Assembly (NCBI RefSeq): GCF_900109745.1
Contig: NZ_FOAV01000004.1
Location: 242,245-306,244, forward strand
Length of the DNA stretch: 64,000 nt
Direction: 5' to 3'
Source of the DNA: Roseateles sp. YR242
Lineage (GTDB): Bacteria > Pseudomonadota > Gammaproteobacteria > Burkholderiales > Burkholderiaceae_C
The notes beneath the pieces were generated by a model. The model did not search any database. It had not been told where the DNA came from and saw nothing but the letters and a program-made list of their open reading frames with translations. The translations under genes and the position numbers were made by a program. The number at the start of each line of letters is the position of its first letter. Positions within the stretch are counted from its first letter, which is position 1. Below, one piece after another: positions 15,731-24,807 of this stretch.

Positions 15731-18436
15731 ATGTCCGCGCAGCCCCAGTCCTTCCTAGGCGCAGCCGCCAATGACACCGATGCTCTCGAGACCAAGGAGT
15801 GGCTGGACGCACTGTCCGCCGTCATTGGCGCCGAGGGTGATGACCGTGCCCATTTCCTGCTGGAAACGCTGATCGACCATGCCCGCCAGGCCGGCATCGA
15901 TGTTCCGTTCTCCGCCAACACGGCCTACGTCAACACCATCCCCACCGACCAGGAAGAACGCTTCCCGGGCAACATCGACATGGAAGAGCGCCTGCGCGCC
16001 TTCATGCGCTGGAACGCCATGGCCATGGTGGTGCGTGCCAACCGCCTGCACCCCGAAGACGGCGGTGACCTGGGCGGCCACATCTCCAGCTTTGCCTCGC
16101 TGGCCACCATGCTGGGCTGTGGCTTCAACCACTTCTGGCATGGCGACGACGGCGTGCACGGCGGCGACCTGCTCTACATCCAGGGCCATAGCGCCCCCGG
16201 CATCTATGCCCGCGCCTTCCTGGAAGGCCGCATCACCGAAGACCAGCTGAACAACTTCCGCCAGGAAGTCGACGGCCAGGGCCTGTCCAGCTACCCGCAT
16301 CCGAAGCTGATGCCGGAGTTCTGGCAGTTCCCCACCGTCTCCATGGGCCTGGGCCCGTTGATGGCCATCTACCAGGCCCGCTTCCTGAAGTACCTGCATG
16401 CTCGCGGCATTGCCGACACGTCCAAGCGCAAGGTCTGGGTGTTCCTGGGCGACGGGGAAATGGACGAGCCGGAATCCCTGGGCGCCATCGGCCTGGCCGC
16501 GCGCGAGAAGCTGGACAACCTGATCTTTGTCGTCAATTGCAACCTGCAGCGCCTGGACGGCCCGGTGCGTGGCAACGGCAAGATCATCCAGGAATTGGAA
16601 GGTGAGTTCCGTGGTGCCGGCTGGAATGTCATCAAGCTGATCTGGGGCTCCTACTGGGACCCGTTGCTGGCCCGCGACAAGCAGGAACTGCTGCGCAAGG
16701 TCATGATGGAAACGCTGGACGGCGACTACCAGGCCTACAAGGCCAATGATGGCGCATTCGTTCGCAAGCACTTCTTCGGCAAGCATCCCGAGCTGCTGAA
16801 GATGGTGGAGAACATGAGCGATGAGGACATCTGGCGCCTGAACCGTGGCGGCCATGATCCGCAGAAGGTCTATGCGGCCTACCACCGCGCGGTCAACACC
16901 GTGGGCCAGCCCACCGTCATGCTGATCAAGACCGTCAAGGGCTACGGCATGGGCAAGATCGGTGAAGGCAAGAACACCGCTCACCAGACCAAGAAGCTCC
17001 AGGACGAGGACATCAAGGCCTTCCGCGACCGCTTCAACATCCCCATTCCCGATTCGGAACTGGCCAAGATCCCGTTCTACAAGCCGGCCGAAGACACGCC
17101 GGAAATGCAATACCTGCAGGAACGCCGCAAGGCCCTGGGCGGCTACCTGCCCAAGCGCCGTCCGCAGGCCGAGGAATCGCTGAAGGTGCCGGACCTGGCC
17201 ACCTTCCAGGCCGTGCTGGATCCGACCGCCGAGGGTCGCGAGATCTCCACCACCCAGGCTTATGTCCGCTTCCTGACCACGCTGCTGCGTGACAAGGAAC
17301 TGGGCCCCCGTACCGTGCCCATCCTGGTGGACGAGGCGCGCACCTTCGGCATGGAAGGCCTGTTCCGCCAGATCGGCATCTACAACCCCAAGGGTCAGCT
17401 CTACACCCCGGTCGACAAGGACCAGGTGATGTACTACCGCGAAGACGTCGCGGGCCAGATCCTGCAGGAAGGCATCAACGAAGCCGGCGGCATGGCCAGC
17501 TGGATTGCCGCGGCCACCTCGTACTCGACGAACAACCGGGTCATGATCCCGTTCTACGTCTACTACTCGATGTTCGGCTTCCAGCGCATCGGCGACCTGG
17601 CCTGGGCGGCGGGCGACATGCAGGCCCGTGGCTTCCTGCTGGGCGGCACGTCCGGCCGGACCACCCTGAACGGCGAAGGCCTGCAGCACGAGGACGGCCA
17701 CAGCCATATCCTGGCCGGCACCATCCCCAACTGCATCAGCTACGACCCCACCTTCGCCCATGAAGTGGCCGTCATCCTGCACTCCGGCCTCAAGCGCATG
17801 GTCGAGAACCAGGAAAACATCTACTTCTACATCACCCTGCTCAACGAGAACTACCCGATGCCCGGCCTGAAGGCCGGCACCGAGGAACAGATCCTCAAGG
17901 GCATGTACCTGCTGGAAGACGCGGCCCAGAAGCCGCTGACGGTGAACCTGCTGGGCTCCGGCACCATCCTGCGCGAAAGCCAGGCGGCCAAGAAGCTGCT
18001 GGAAGAAGAGTGGGGCGTGGGCGCCAATGTCTGGAGCTGCCCCAGCTTCAACGAACTGGCGCGCGACGGCCAGAACGCCGAGCGCTGGAACCTGCTGCAC
18101 CCGACCGAGCTGGCCTGCGTGCCGTATGTGACGCAGCAACTGAGCAAGGTGCAGGGGCCGGTGATTGCTTCGACGGACTACATGAAGAGCTACGCCGAGC
18201 AGATCCGCGCCTACATCCCGGCGGGCCGCAGCTACAAGGTGCTGGGCACGGACGGCTTCGGCCGCAGTGACTTCCGCTCCAAGCTGCGCGAGCACTTCGA
18301 GATCAACCGTCACTACATCGTGGTGGCGGCGCTCAAGAGCTTGGCCGACGAAGGCAAGATCCCTGCGACCAAGGTGGCTGAAGCGATCCAGAAGTACGGC
18401 ATCAAGGCCGACAAGATCAATCCTCTGTACGCCTGA
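15731..18436 (+). CDS. aceE: Pyruvate dehydrogenase E1 component, homodimeric type
   Basis: The product is 901 residues (E. coli AceE has 887). It decarboxylates pyruvate using thiamine diphosphate and acetylates the E2 lipoyl group. The ThDP motif runs from GDGEMDEPES to NCNLQRLDGPV. Other conserved blocks are GDDGVHGGDLLY, TVKGYGMG and LVDEARTFGMEGLFRQIG. The ATG at 15731 is preceded by AGGAG and fits the family N-terminus. It is first in the operon aceE-aceF-lpdA, with aceF 23 bases downstream. The upstream divergent region holds a candidate operator. Confidence 0.98.
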   Translation: MSAQPQSFLGAAANDTDALETKEWLDALSAVIGAEGDDRAHFLLETLIDHARQAGIDVPFSANTAYVNTIPTDQEERFPGNIDMEERLRAFMRWNAMAMVVRANRLHPEDGGDLGGHISSFASLATMLGCGFNHFWHGDDGVHGGDLLYIQGHSAPGIYARAFLEGRITEDQLNNFRQEVDGQGLSSYPHPKLMPEFWQFPTVSMGLGPLMAIYQARFLKYLHARGIADTSKRKVWVFLGDGEMDEPESLGAIGLAAREKLDNLIFVVNCNLQRLDGPVRGNGKIIQELEGEFRGAGWNVIKLIWGSYWDPLLARDKQELLRKVMMETLDGDYQAYKANDGAFVRKHFFGKHPELLKMVENMSDEDIWRLNRGGHDPQKVYAAYHRAVNTVGQPTVMLIKTVKGYGMGKIGEGKNTAHQTKKLQDEDIKAFRDRFNIPIPDSELAKIPFYKPAEDTPEMQYLQERRKALGGYLPKRRPQAEESLKVPDLATFQAVLDPTAEGREISTTQAYVRFLTTLLRDKELGPRTVPILVDEARTFGMEGLFRQIGIYNPKGQLYTPVDKDQVMYYREDVAGQILQEGINEAGGMASWIAAATSYSTNNRVMIPFYVYYSMFGFQRIGDLAWAAGDMQARGFLLGGTSGRTTLNGEGLQHEDGHSHILAGTIPNCISYDPTFAHEVAVILHSGLKRMVENQENIYFYITLLNENYPMPGLKAGTEEQILKGMYLLEDAAQKPLTVNLLGSGTILRESQAAKKLLEEEWGVGANVWSCPSFNELARDGQNAERWNLLHPTELACVPYVTQQLSKVQGPVIASTDYMKSYAEQIRAYIPAGRSYKVLGTDGFGRSDFRSKLREHFEINRHYIVVAALKSLADEGKIPATKVAEAIQKYGIKADKINPLYA

Positions 18437-18459
18437 GCGCAGACCCGGAGACAAGACAA

Positions 18460-20187
18460 ATGGCATTGGTTGAAGTCAAGGTTCCCGACATCGGGGACTT
18501 CAGCGAAGTCGCGATCATCGAACTGCTGGTCAAACCCGGCGACACGGTGAAGGCGGAGCAGAGCCTGATCACCGTGGAAAGCGACAAGGCGTCGATGGAG
18601 ATTCCCTCCTCGCATGCCGGCGTGGTGAAGGAGCTCAAGGTCAAGCTGGGCGACAAGATCGCCGAAGGCGCCGTGATCCTGGTGCTGGAGTCGGCCGATG
18701 CCGGCGCCGCAGCGCCTGCCCCGGCGCCCACCCCCGCTGCGGCGCCTGCCGCTGCAGCACCGGCGGCGCAAGCGTCCGCCCCAGCACCCGCACCCGCACC
18801 CGCACCCGTGGCAGCCCCGGCCGCCTCGGCGGGCCCGGTCACCATCGTGATCCCCGACATCGGTGATTTCGACGAAGTCGCCGTCATCGAGGTGCTGGTC
18901 AAGGTGGGCGACACCGTCAAGGTGGAGCAGAGCCTGATCACCGTCGAGAGCGACAAGGCCTCGATGGAGATTCCGTCCTCTCACGCCGGCGTGGTGAAGG
19001 AACTGACGGTCAAGCTGGGCGACAAGGTTGCCAAGGGCTCGGCCATCGCCGTGATTGAAGCGACTGGCGGTGCCAGCGCTCCGGCCGCCACCCCTGCAGC
19101 CGCTGCAGCGGCACCGGCGCCCGCCACCGCCAGTGCGCCGGCCCCCGCCGCAGCAGCTCCGGCGGCCGCAACGCCGTCCGCCGAGCGCCAGGTGCCGACC
19201 GCCGCGCTGCCGCCGCACGAACCCACCGCGCCCAAGGGCCAACTGCCTCACGCCTCGCCCTCCATCCGCAAGCTGGCGCGCGAACTGGGCGTGCCGCTGG
19301 AAGAGGTCAAGGGCTCCGGTGCCAAGGGTCGCATCACCGAAACCGATGTGCAGGGCTTCGTCAAGGCCGTGATGGCCGGCTCGGTGCAGACCGCTGCGCA
19401 GAAGTCCGCCGCGCCGGCCGGTGCGGGTGGTGGCGGTGCCTTCCCGGGTCTGCTGCCCTGGCCCAAGGTCGACTTCGAGAAGTTCGGCCCGATCGAGCGC
19501 AAGGACCTGACGCGCATCAAGCGCATCAGCGGCGCCAACCTGCATCGCAACTGGGTCACCATCCCTCACGTCACCAACCATGACGATGCGGACATCACCG
19601 AGCTGGAAGCCTTCCGCGTTCAACTGAACAAGGAAAACGAGAAGTCCGGCGTCAAGGTGACGATGCTGGCCTTCATGATCAAGGCGACCGTGGCGGCGCT
19701 GAAGAAGTTCCCCGAGTTCAATGCCTCGCTGGATGGCACGGGTGACCACGCGCAGTTGGTGCTGAAGAACTACTTCCACATCGGCTTTGCGGCTGACACG
19801 CCCACCGGGCTGGTCGTGCCGGTGATCCGTGACGCGGACAAGAAGGGTATCTTCCAGATCAGCCAGGAAATGTCCGAGCTGGCCAAGAAGGCCCGTGACG
19901 GCAAGCTGTCGCCGGCCGACATGACTGGTGGCTGCTTCTCGATCTCGTCGCTGGGCGGCATTGGCGGTACCTACTTCACCCCCATCATCAATGCGCCGGA
20001 AGTGGCCATCATGGGTGTGTGCAAGAGCGTGACGCGTCCGGTCTGGGACGGCAAGCAGTTCGCGCCGCGCCTGATCCTGCCGCTGTCGCTGAGCTGGGAC
20101 CACCGCGTGATCGACGGCGCTGCGGCTGCCCGCTTCAACGTCTACTTCGCTCAACTGCTCGGGGACTTCCGCCGCATCGTCCTCTGA
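18460..20187 (+). CDS. aceF: Dihydrolipoyllysine acetyltransferase (PDH E2), two lipoyl domains
   Basis: This 575-residue E2 has lipoyl domain 1 at about residues 1-78 and lipoyl domain 2 at about 127-200. Each has the lipoylated lysine in [12 protein letters not shown], and each is followed by a long Ala-Pro swinging linker. The E3/E1-binding domain is near residue 265 (ASPSIRKLARELGVPLEEV). The catalytic domain ends with DHRVIDGAAAARF, whose His and Asp are catalytic. E2 forms the complex core and transfers acetyl to CoA. E. coli has three lipoyl domains in E2. Here there are two, with a third at the front of LpdA. Confidence 0.98.
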   Translation: MALVEVKVPDIGDFSEVAIIELLVKPGDTVKAEQSLITVESDKASMEIPSSHAGVVKELKVKLGDKIAEGAVILVLESADAGAAAPAPAPTPAAAPAAAAPAAQASAPAPAPAPAPVAAPAASAGPVTIVIPDIGDFDEVAVIEVLVKVGDTVKVEQSLITVESDKASMEIPSSHAGVVKELTVKLGDKVAKGSAIAVIEATGGASAPAATPAAAAAAPAPATASAPAPAAAAPAAATPSAERQVPTAALPPHEPTAPKGQLPHASPSIRKLARELGVPLEEVKGSGAKGRITETDVQGFVKAVMAGSVQTAAQKSAAPAGAGGGGAFPGLLPWPKVDFEKFGPIERKDLTRIKRISGANLHRNWVTIPHVTNHDDADITELEAFRVQLNKENEKSGVKVTMLAFMIKATVAALKKFPEFNASLDGTGDHAQLVLKNYFHIGFAADTPTGLVVPVIRDADKKGIFQISQEMSELAKKARDGKLSPADMTGGCFSISSLGGIGGTYFTPIINAPEVAIMGVCKSVTRPVWDGKQFAPRLILPLSLSWDHRVIDGAAAARFNVYFAQLLGDFRRIVL

Positions 20188-20302
20188 TGAGGATGTGAGC
20201 ACCCGGTGGCGGGGTACCGCCACCACCCGCTCGGCGGGTGCCCCGCTGCCCTCGGCAGCCAGGCACCTGCCGGGAGGCACTAAATACGATTGAGAGACAG
20301 CT

Positions 20303-22117
20303 ATGGCATTGGTAGAAGTCAAAGTCCCTGACATCGGTGATTTCAAGGACGTTGCGATCATCGAAGTCCTGGTGAAGCCGGGCGACACGGTGAAGGCCGA
20401 GCAGAGCCTGGTGACCGTGGAAAGCGACAAGGCGTCGATGGAGATTCCGTCGTCCGCCGCAGGTGTGGTCAAGGAACTCAAGGTCAAGCTGGGCGACAAG
20501 CTCAACCAGGGTGACCTGCTCGTGACGCTGGAGAGCGACACGGCCGCTGCGCCGGCGCCCGCCGCAGCGCCTGCGCCCGCTGCTGCCGCAGCACCAGCCG
20601 CCCCGGCTGCTGCACCAGCTCAAGCCTCCGCCCCCCAAGCCGCCACCTACGCCGGCAGCGCCGACGCTGAATTCGACGTGATCGTGCTGGGCAGCGGCCC
20701 TGGCGGTTATTCCGCCGCCTTCCGCGCCGCTGACCTGGGCCTGAAGGTCGCCCTGATCGAGCGCTACACCACCCTGGGCGGTGTGTGCCTGAACGTGGGT
20801 TGCATCCCCTCCAAGGCGCTGCTGCACGTGGCCGCGGTGATGGACGAGGTCAAGCACTTCGCTGACCTGGGCGTCGAATACGGCGAACCCACCGTGGAGC
20901 TGCCCAAGCTGCTCACCCACAAGCAGAAGGTCGTCGGCAAGCTCACCAAGGGCCTGGACATGATGGCCAAGATGCGCAAGGTGACGGTGGTGCGTGGCTA
21001 CGGCACGTTGCTGGATGCGCACCATCTGTCGGTCGAAGAGACGGGCGGTGCCGGTCAGGAACGCACCGGCAAGACCCAGACGCTGAAGTTCAAGACGATC
21101 ATCCTCGCTGCAGGCTCGCAGGCCGTGCGTCTGCCCTTCATGCCGAAGGACCCGCGCGTGATCGACTCGACCGGTGCGCTGGAACTCGACAGCAAGCCCA
21201 AGCGCATGCTGATCGTGGGCGGCGGCATCATCGGTCTGGAAATGGGCACGGTCTACTCCACGCTGGGCGCCCGCCTGGACGTGGTGGAAATGCTGCCCAC
21301 GCTGATGACCGGCGCTGACCGTGATCTGGTCAAGGTGTGGCAGAAGATGAACGCGCCGCGCTTCGACAACATCATGCTGAACACCAAGACGGTGTCGGCA
21401 GAAGCCACGCCGGAAGGCATCAAGGTGAGCTTTGAAGGCGAGGGCGCCCCGAAGGAGCCGCAGGTGTACGACCTGGTGCTGCAGGCGGTGGGCCGCAGCC
21501 CCAACGGCAAGAAGATCGGCGCGGACAAGGCCGGTGTCATCGTCAGCGACCGCGGGTTCATCCCGGTGGACGTGCAGATGCGCACCAACGTGCCCCACAT
21601 CTTCGCCATCGGCGACATCGTCGGCCAGCCCATGCTGGCGCACAAGGCCGTGCATGAAGGCCATGTGGCGGCGGAAGTCATCGCCGGTGAACTGTTGGGT
21701 GACGAGGCGCTGGCCAAGTCCCGTTTCGATGCCCGCGTGATCCCCAGCGTGGCCTACACCGATCCGGAAGTGGCCTGGGTGGGCGTGACCGAGGACGAGG
21801 CCAAGGCCCGTGGCATCAAGTTCAAGAAGGGCCTGCTGCCCTGGAATGCCTCCGGCCGCGCCATTGCCAACAACCGTGATGAAGGCTTCACCAAACTGCT
21901 GTTTGATGAAGAGACGCATCGCATCATCGGTGGCGGCATCGTCGGCACCCATGCGGGCGACATGATCGGCGAGATCGCGCTGGCCATCGAGATGGGCGCG
22001 GACGCGGTGGATATCGGCAAGACCATCCACCCGCACCCGACCCTGGGCGAAAGCATCGGCCTGGCCGCCGAGGTGGCACACGGCTCTTGCACGGACGTCC
22101 CGCCTCCGCGGAAGTAA
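20303..22117 (+). CDS. lpdA: Dihydrolipoyl dehydrogenase (PDH E3) with N-terminal lipoyl domain
   Basis: The product is 604 residues, about 125 more than a standard E3, because a lipoyl domain (lipoyl Lys in [12 protein letters not shown]) and an Ala-Pro linker precede the flavoprotein. The FAD site is [19 protein letters not shown]. The redox-active disulfide is in [16 protein letters not shown], the NAD fold near [13 protein letters not shown], and the His-Glu pair in HPHPTLGES. It reoxidises dihydrolipoamide. E3 with its own lipoyl domain is known from Neisseria and Cupriavidus PDH. The 115-base gap after aceF holds GC-rich dyads; AGAGAC lies close to the start. Confidence 0.98.
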   Translation: MALVEVKVPDIGDFKDVAIIEVLVKPGDTVKAEQSLVTVESDKASMEIPSSAAGVVKELKVKLGDKLNQGDLLVTLESDTAAAPAPAAAPAPAAAAAPAAPAAAPAQASAPQAATYAGSADAEFDVIVLGSGPGGYSAAFRAADLGLKVALIERYTTLGGVCLNVGCIPSKALLHVAAVMDEVKHFADLGVEYGEPTVELPKLLTHKQKVVGKLTKGLDMMAKMRKVTVVRGYGTLLDAHHLSVEETGGAGQERTGKTQTLKFKTIILAAGSQAVRLPFMPKDPRVIDSTGALELDSKPKRMLIVGGGIIGLEMGTVYSTLGARLDVVEMLPTLMTGADRDLVKVWQKMNAPRFDNIMLNTKTVSAEATPEGIKVSFEGEGAPKEPQVYDLVLQAVGRSPNGKKIGADKAGVIVSDRGFIPVDVQMRTNVPHIFAIGDIVGQPMLAHKAVHEGHVAAEVIAGELLGDEALAKSRFDARVIPSVAYTDPEVAWVGVTEDEAKARGIKFKKGLLPWNASGRAIANNRDEGFTKLLFDEETHRIIGGGIVGTHAGDMIGEIALAIEMGADAVDIGKTIHPHPTLGESIGLAAEVAHGSCTDVPPPRK

Positions 22118-22127
22118 GCGCCGCACC

Positions 22128-23009
22128 ATGCAAGTGCTGGACGGAGCGGCCACCGCGCGTGCCCTGCCTTGGGCACTGCTGATGGAAGAGGTGGCGCAGG
22201 TCTGCCGCGAGCATCGCGAAGGGCGCCTGGTCTGCCCGCCGCGCCATGTGCTGCCCCTGCGCCAGGACGGTGTGCTGCTGGTGATGCCCTGCATGAGCGA
22301 CACGCTGACCATCACCAAGCTGGTGAGCGTGCATCCGCTCAACGCCTCGCTGGGCTTGCCCACGATCTCGGGTGAGGTGGTGGCGCTGGACAGCCGCACT
22401 GGCCAGCGCCTGGCCGTGCTGGACGGCCCGATGTTGACGGCCCGCCGCACGGCTGCCGTCACCTTGCTGGCGGTGCAGCATCTGGCCCGGCGTGCACCGC
22501 GCCGGGTGCTGGTGGTCGGTGGGGGGGTACAGGCCCACAGCCATGTACAGGCCCTGCAGTCCGTGCATCCGCAGGCCACGATTCATGTGCAGGGGCACCA
22601 GGGGGTGCCTGCCTTTGTGGAGCAGCTGGGCGTTGAACCGCTGCCGCCCGAATCACAGGGGCGCCATGACTGGGACCTGATCATCTGCGCCACCACCAGC
22701 CGCGTGCCGGTGCTGCGTCCTGGCGTGGGTGAAGGGGCCCTGGTGGTCGGCGTAGGCGCCTTCCGGGAGGACATGGTGGAGTTGCCCCCCGAGCTGCTGC
22801 GCGGGGCTCAGGTCTGGGTCGACGATCCGGTGGGCGCGCAGGCGGAGGCCGGCGACCTGATGGCGGCGGGACTGTTTGAGCCGCAGGCCTCGCTGGACGA
22901 CCTGGTGGCCGGTCAACGGCCGGTGGAGGATGGTCGCACCCGCATCTTCAAGAGCGTGGGTTGCGCCCGCTGGGACCTGGCCGCGGCACGGGTGGCCGTG
23001 CGGGTCTGA
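22128..23009 (+). CDS. Ornithine cyclodeaminase/mu-crystallin family protein
   Basis: This 293-residue NAD(P)-dependent enzyme starts 10 bases after lpdA, so it is probably cotranscribed. The conserved family core is ISGEVVALDSRTGQRLAVLD, then ARRTAAVTLLAVQHLA. The dinucleotide fold lies near residue 125 (RVLVVGGGVQAHSHVQAL). Substituents closest to this form are annotated as delta(1)-pyrroline-2-carboxylate reductases acting in hydroxyproline/proline metabolism. A true ornithine cyclodeaminase is the alternative. No proline or hydroxyproline genes are nearby, so the substrate is unproven. Confidence 0.85.
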   Translation: MQVLDGAATARALPWALLMEEVAQVCREHREGRLVCPPRHVLPLRQDGVLLVMPCMSDTLTITKLVSVHPLNASLGLPTISGEVVALDSRTGQRLAVLDGPMLTARRTAAVTLLAVQHLARRAPRRVLVVGGGVQAHSHVQALQSVHPQATIHVQGHQGVPAFVEQLGVEPLPPESQGRHDWDLIICATTSRVPVLRPGVGEGALVVGVGAFREDMVELPPELLRGAQVWVDDPVGAQAEAGDLMAAGLFEPQASLDDLVAGQRPVEDGRTRIFKSVGCARWDLAAARVAVRV

Positions 23010-23054
23010 GGTGGCGCGAGGCGGCGGCGCCAGCCGGCCCCCCATGCGGCGGGG

Positions 23055-23924
23055 TCAAGCCTCGTCCAGCAAGGGCCGCAGCGTGTCGTCCCACTGTTCC
23101 AGATCTTCATCCGTCAGGTGCAGCCAGGCCAGTGCGGCTTCACGGTTGGCGGCCCAGTCGGCGTCCTCGTCCAGCCCTTCATGCTGGCGCATGAGGTGCT
23201 CGGAGATCACACCGGCAGCGATCAGGCTGCGCACCTCGGGCTCCACACTGTCGTCGCCCAGGGCGTCGAAGTCGTGATGCAGGCGGATGGCCATCATCAG
23301 CTCCGGCGCCAGGTGCCAGACCTTGACCACCAGCGCCCCCACCACGGCGTGGTCGGTGCGGTGGTTGGCGTTCTCGGTGGCGATGAAGGGGCGGTCGATC
23401 CGGGCCCCGGCTTCCACCATGGTGGCGCCATAACCGCGCACGCTTTGCAGCAAGACCGGCATGCCGACATGGCAGAACAAGCCATAGCTGTAGGCCAGGT
23501 CGCCCCGCATGCCGGGCAGCTGCCTGGCGATGAAGGCCATGGCCACCGCGCGCTTGGTGGAGCGTTGCCAGAAACGGGACAGGTGCGGGCTGTTCACCGG
23601 GATGGCGTGGCGAACCAGAAAGGCCTGCATCAGCGCCGCACTCTCATCCAGGCCGATGCGGTACATGGCCTGCCCGACCGTGGTGCAAGGCACGTTGCCT
23701 GCCACCAGATGCAACGGACTGTTCGCCACACGCAGGAGCGTGGCGGACATGGCCACGTCGGCGGCGGCGATCCGCCCGACTGCGTCGAGATCGGGTTGCG
23801 GATGCGCCGACATGGCCTCCCGCAGGCGGCTCAGCAGTTCGGGGCAGGGGGGGATCTGGATCTGGCGCAGCGGGCCGTTGGCACGGGCGCGGTCCAGTTC
23901 CTGGTGGACGGCTTGTGTCTTCAT
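23055..23924 (-). CDS. HDOD domain protein
   Basis: This protein of about 289 residues has an HDOD (HD-related output) domain: IPPCPELLSRLREAMS, then IAAADVAMSATLLRVANSPL and a late HHDFDAL. HDOD proteins are non-enzymatic relatives of HD phosphohydrolases and often take part in signalling or cell-cycle control. The ATG at 23924 fits the conserved domain better than a start 55 codons upstream, which would overlap the divergent LapG-like gene region. It is convergent with the cyclodeaminase-family gene. The role is unknown. Confidence 0.85.
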   Translation of the reverse strand: MKTQAVHQELDRARANGPLRQIQIPPCPELLSRLREAMSAHPQPDLDAVGRIAAADVAMSATLLRVANSPLHLVAGNVPCTTVGQAMYRIGLDESAALMQAFLVRHAIPVNSPHLSRFWQRSTKRAVAMAFIARQLPGMRGDLAYSYGLFCHVGMPVLLQSVRGYGATMVEAGARIDRPFIATENANHRTDHAVVGALVVKVWHLAPELMMAIRLHHDFDALGDDSVEPEVRSLIAAGVISEHLMRQHEGLDEDADWAANREAALAWLHLTDEDLEQWDDTLRPLLDEA

Positions 23925-24056
23925 GATGCTTCTGTTGCTGATTATCTCGTCGGCTTTCGGAGCCCGACGCGGGGCAGCTGCGGCAAATTGCCGCTTGTCC
24001 CCGGTCTCGTCACGGTTCGTCCTGGGATACCTTCTGACACAGATACATTGCAGCGC

Positions 24057-24755
24057 ATGCGCCCGCCGCATTTTTCCTTCCTGCTTCATCCCCTGGACCG
24101 GGCCCGTCGGGTGCTGGGGGTGCTGGCCTGCCTGGCTGCGCTGGGGACCACCTTGTGGTCCGAAGGGGCCCGAGCCTGGGACCGGGACAAGCTGGAGGAA
24201 TCTGCCGCTGCGCGGTCACCGCGCACTTTGGTCGAAATGCGCGCCATGTTGCAGATGGTTCAGCGAGCGGCGGCCGTTCCCGAAGAGCGTCAGCGACTCA
24301 CAGTCATCAACAACTTTTTCAATCAGCGCATCGCCTTCCGGGATGACACGGAGGTGTGGGGTGTGATCGACTACTGGGCCACGCCGCTGGAGCTGTTGGA
24401 CAAGGGGCGGGGTGATTGCGAGGACTACGCCATCGCCAAATATATGAGCCTGCTGGCGGCGGGGGTGCCGCAGGCGCGGTTGCGGATGGTGTACGTGAGG
24501 GCGCAGTTCCAGGGGCGCAGTCAGGCCCACATGGTGCTTGCGTACTATCCGCAGCCGGACGCTGAGCCGCTGATTCTGGACAATATCAATCCGGAGATCC
24601 GTGCGGCGTCTCAACGCGGTGACCTGACCCCCGTGTTCAGCTTCAACGGCGAGGGGTTGTGGACCGGCGTGGGCGCCACCACGGCGGGCAATCCGCTGGT
24701 GCGGCTGTCCCTGTGGCGGGATTTGCTGGCGCGGGCCAAGGAGGAGGGTTTCTGA
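24057..24755 (+). CDS. lapG: LapG-like periplasmic transglutaminase-fold cysteine protease
   Basis: This 232-residue protein has a signal peptide ending near SEGARA. The catalytic triad is visible: Cys121 in GRGDCEDYAIAKYM, His158 in SQAHMVLAYY and Asp175 in LILDNINPE. An acidic stretch FRDDTEVWG may correspond to the calcium site of LapG. In Pseudomonas, LapG cleaves the N-terminus of the adhesin LapA and so detaches biofilms, unless sequestered by c-di-GMP-bound LapD. A LapD-like gene follows 52 bases downstream. The upstream in-frame extension was rejected because it has no family similarity and opposes the HDOD gene. Confidence 0.9.
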   Translation: MRPPHFSFLLHPLDRARRVLGVLACLAALGTTLWSEGARAWDRDKLEESAAARSPRTLVEMRAMLQMVQRAAAVPEERQRLTVINNFFNQRIAFRDDTEVWGVIDYWATPLELLDKGRGDCEDYAIAKYMSLLAAGVPQARLRMVYVRAQFQGRSQAHMVLAYYPQPDAEPLILDNINPEIRAASQRGDLTPVFSFNGEGLWTGVGATTAGNPLVRLSLWRDLLARAKEEGF

Positions 24756-24807
24756 TGATGGTGAGACAGAGCGGAAAAGCCGTCGGAGTCAGGGGAGAAT
24801 CGACGAC

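Noticed and set aside
23118-24056. Long N-terminal extension of the LapG-like protein
   Set aside because: The upstream in-frame sequence is antisense to the HDOD gene, shows no similarity to the family, and would bury the signal peptide.
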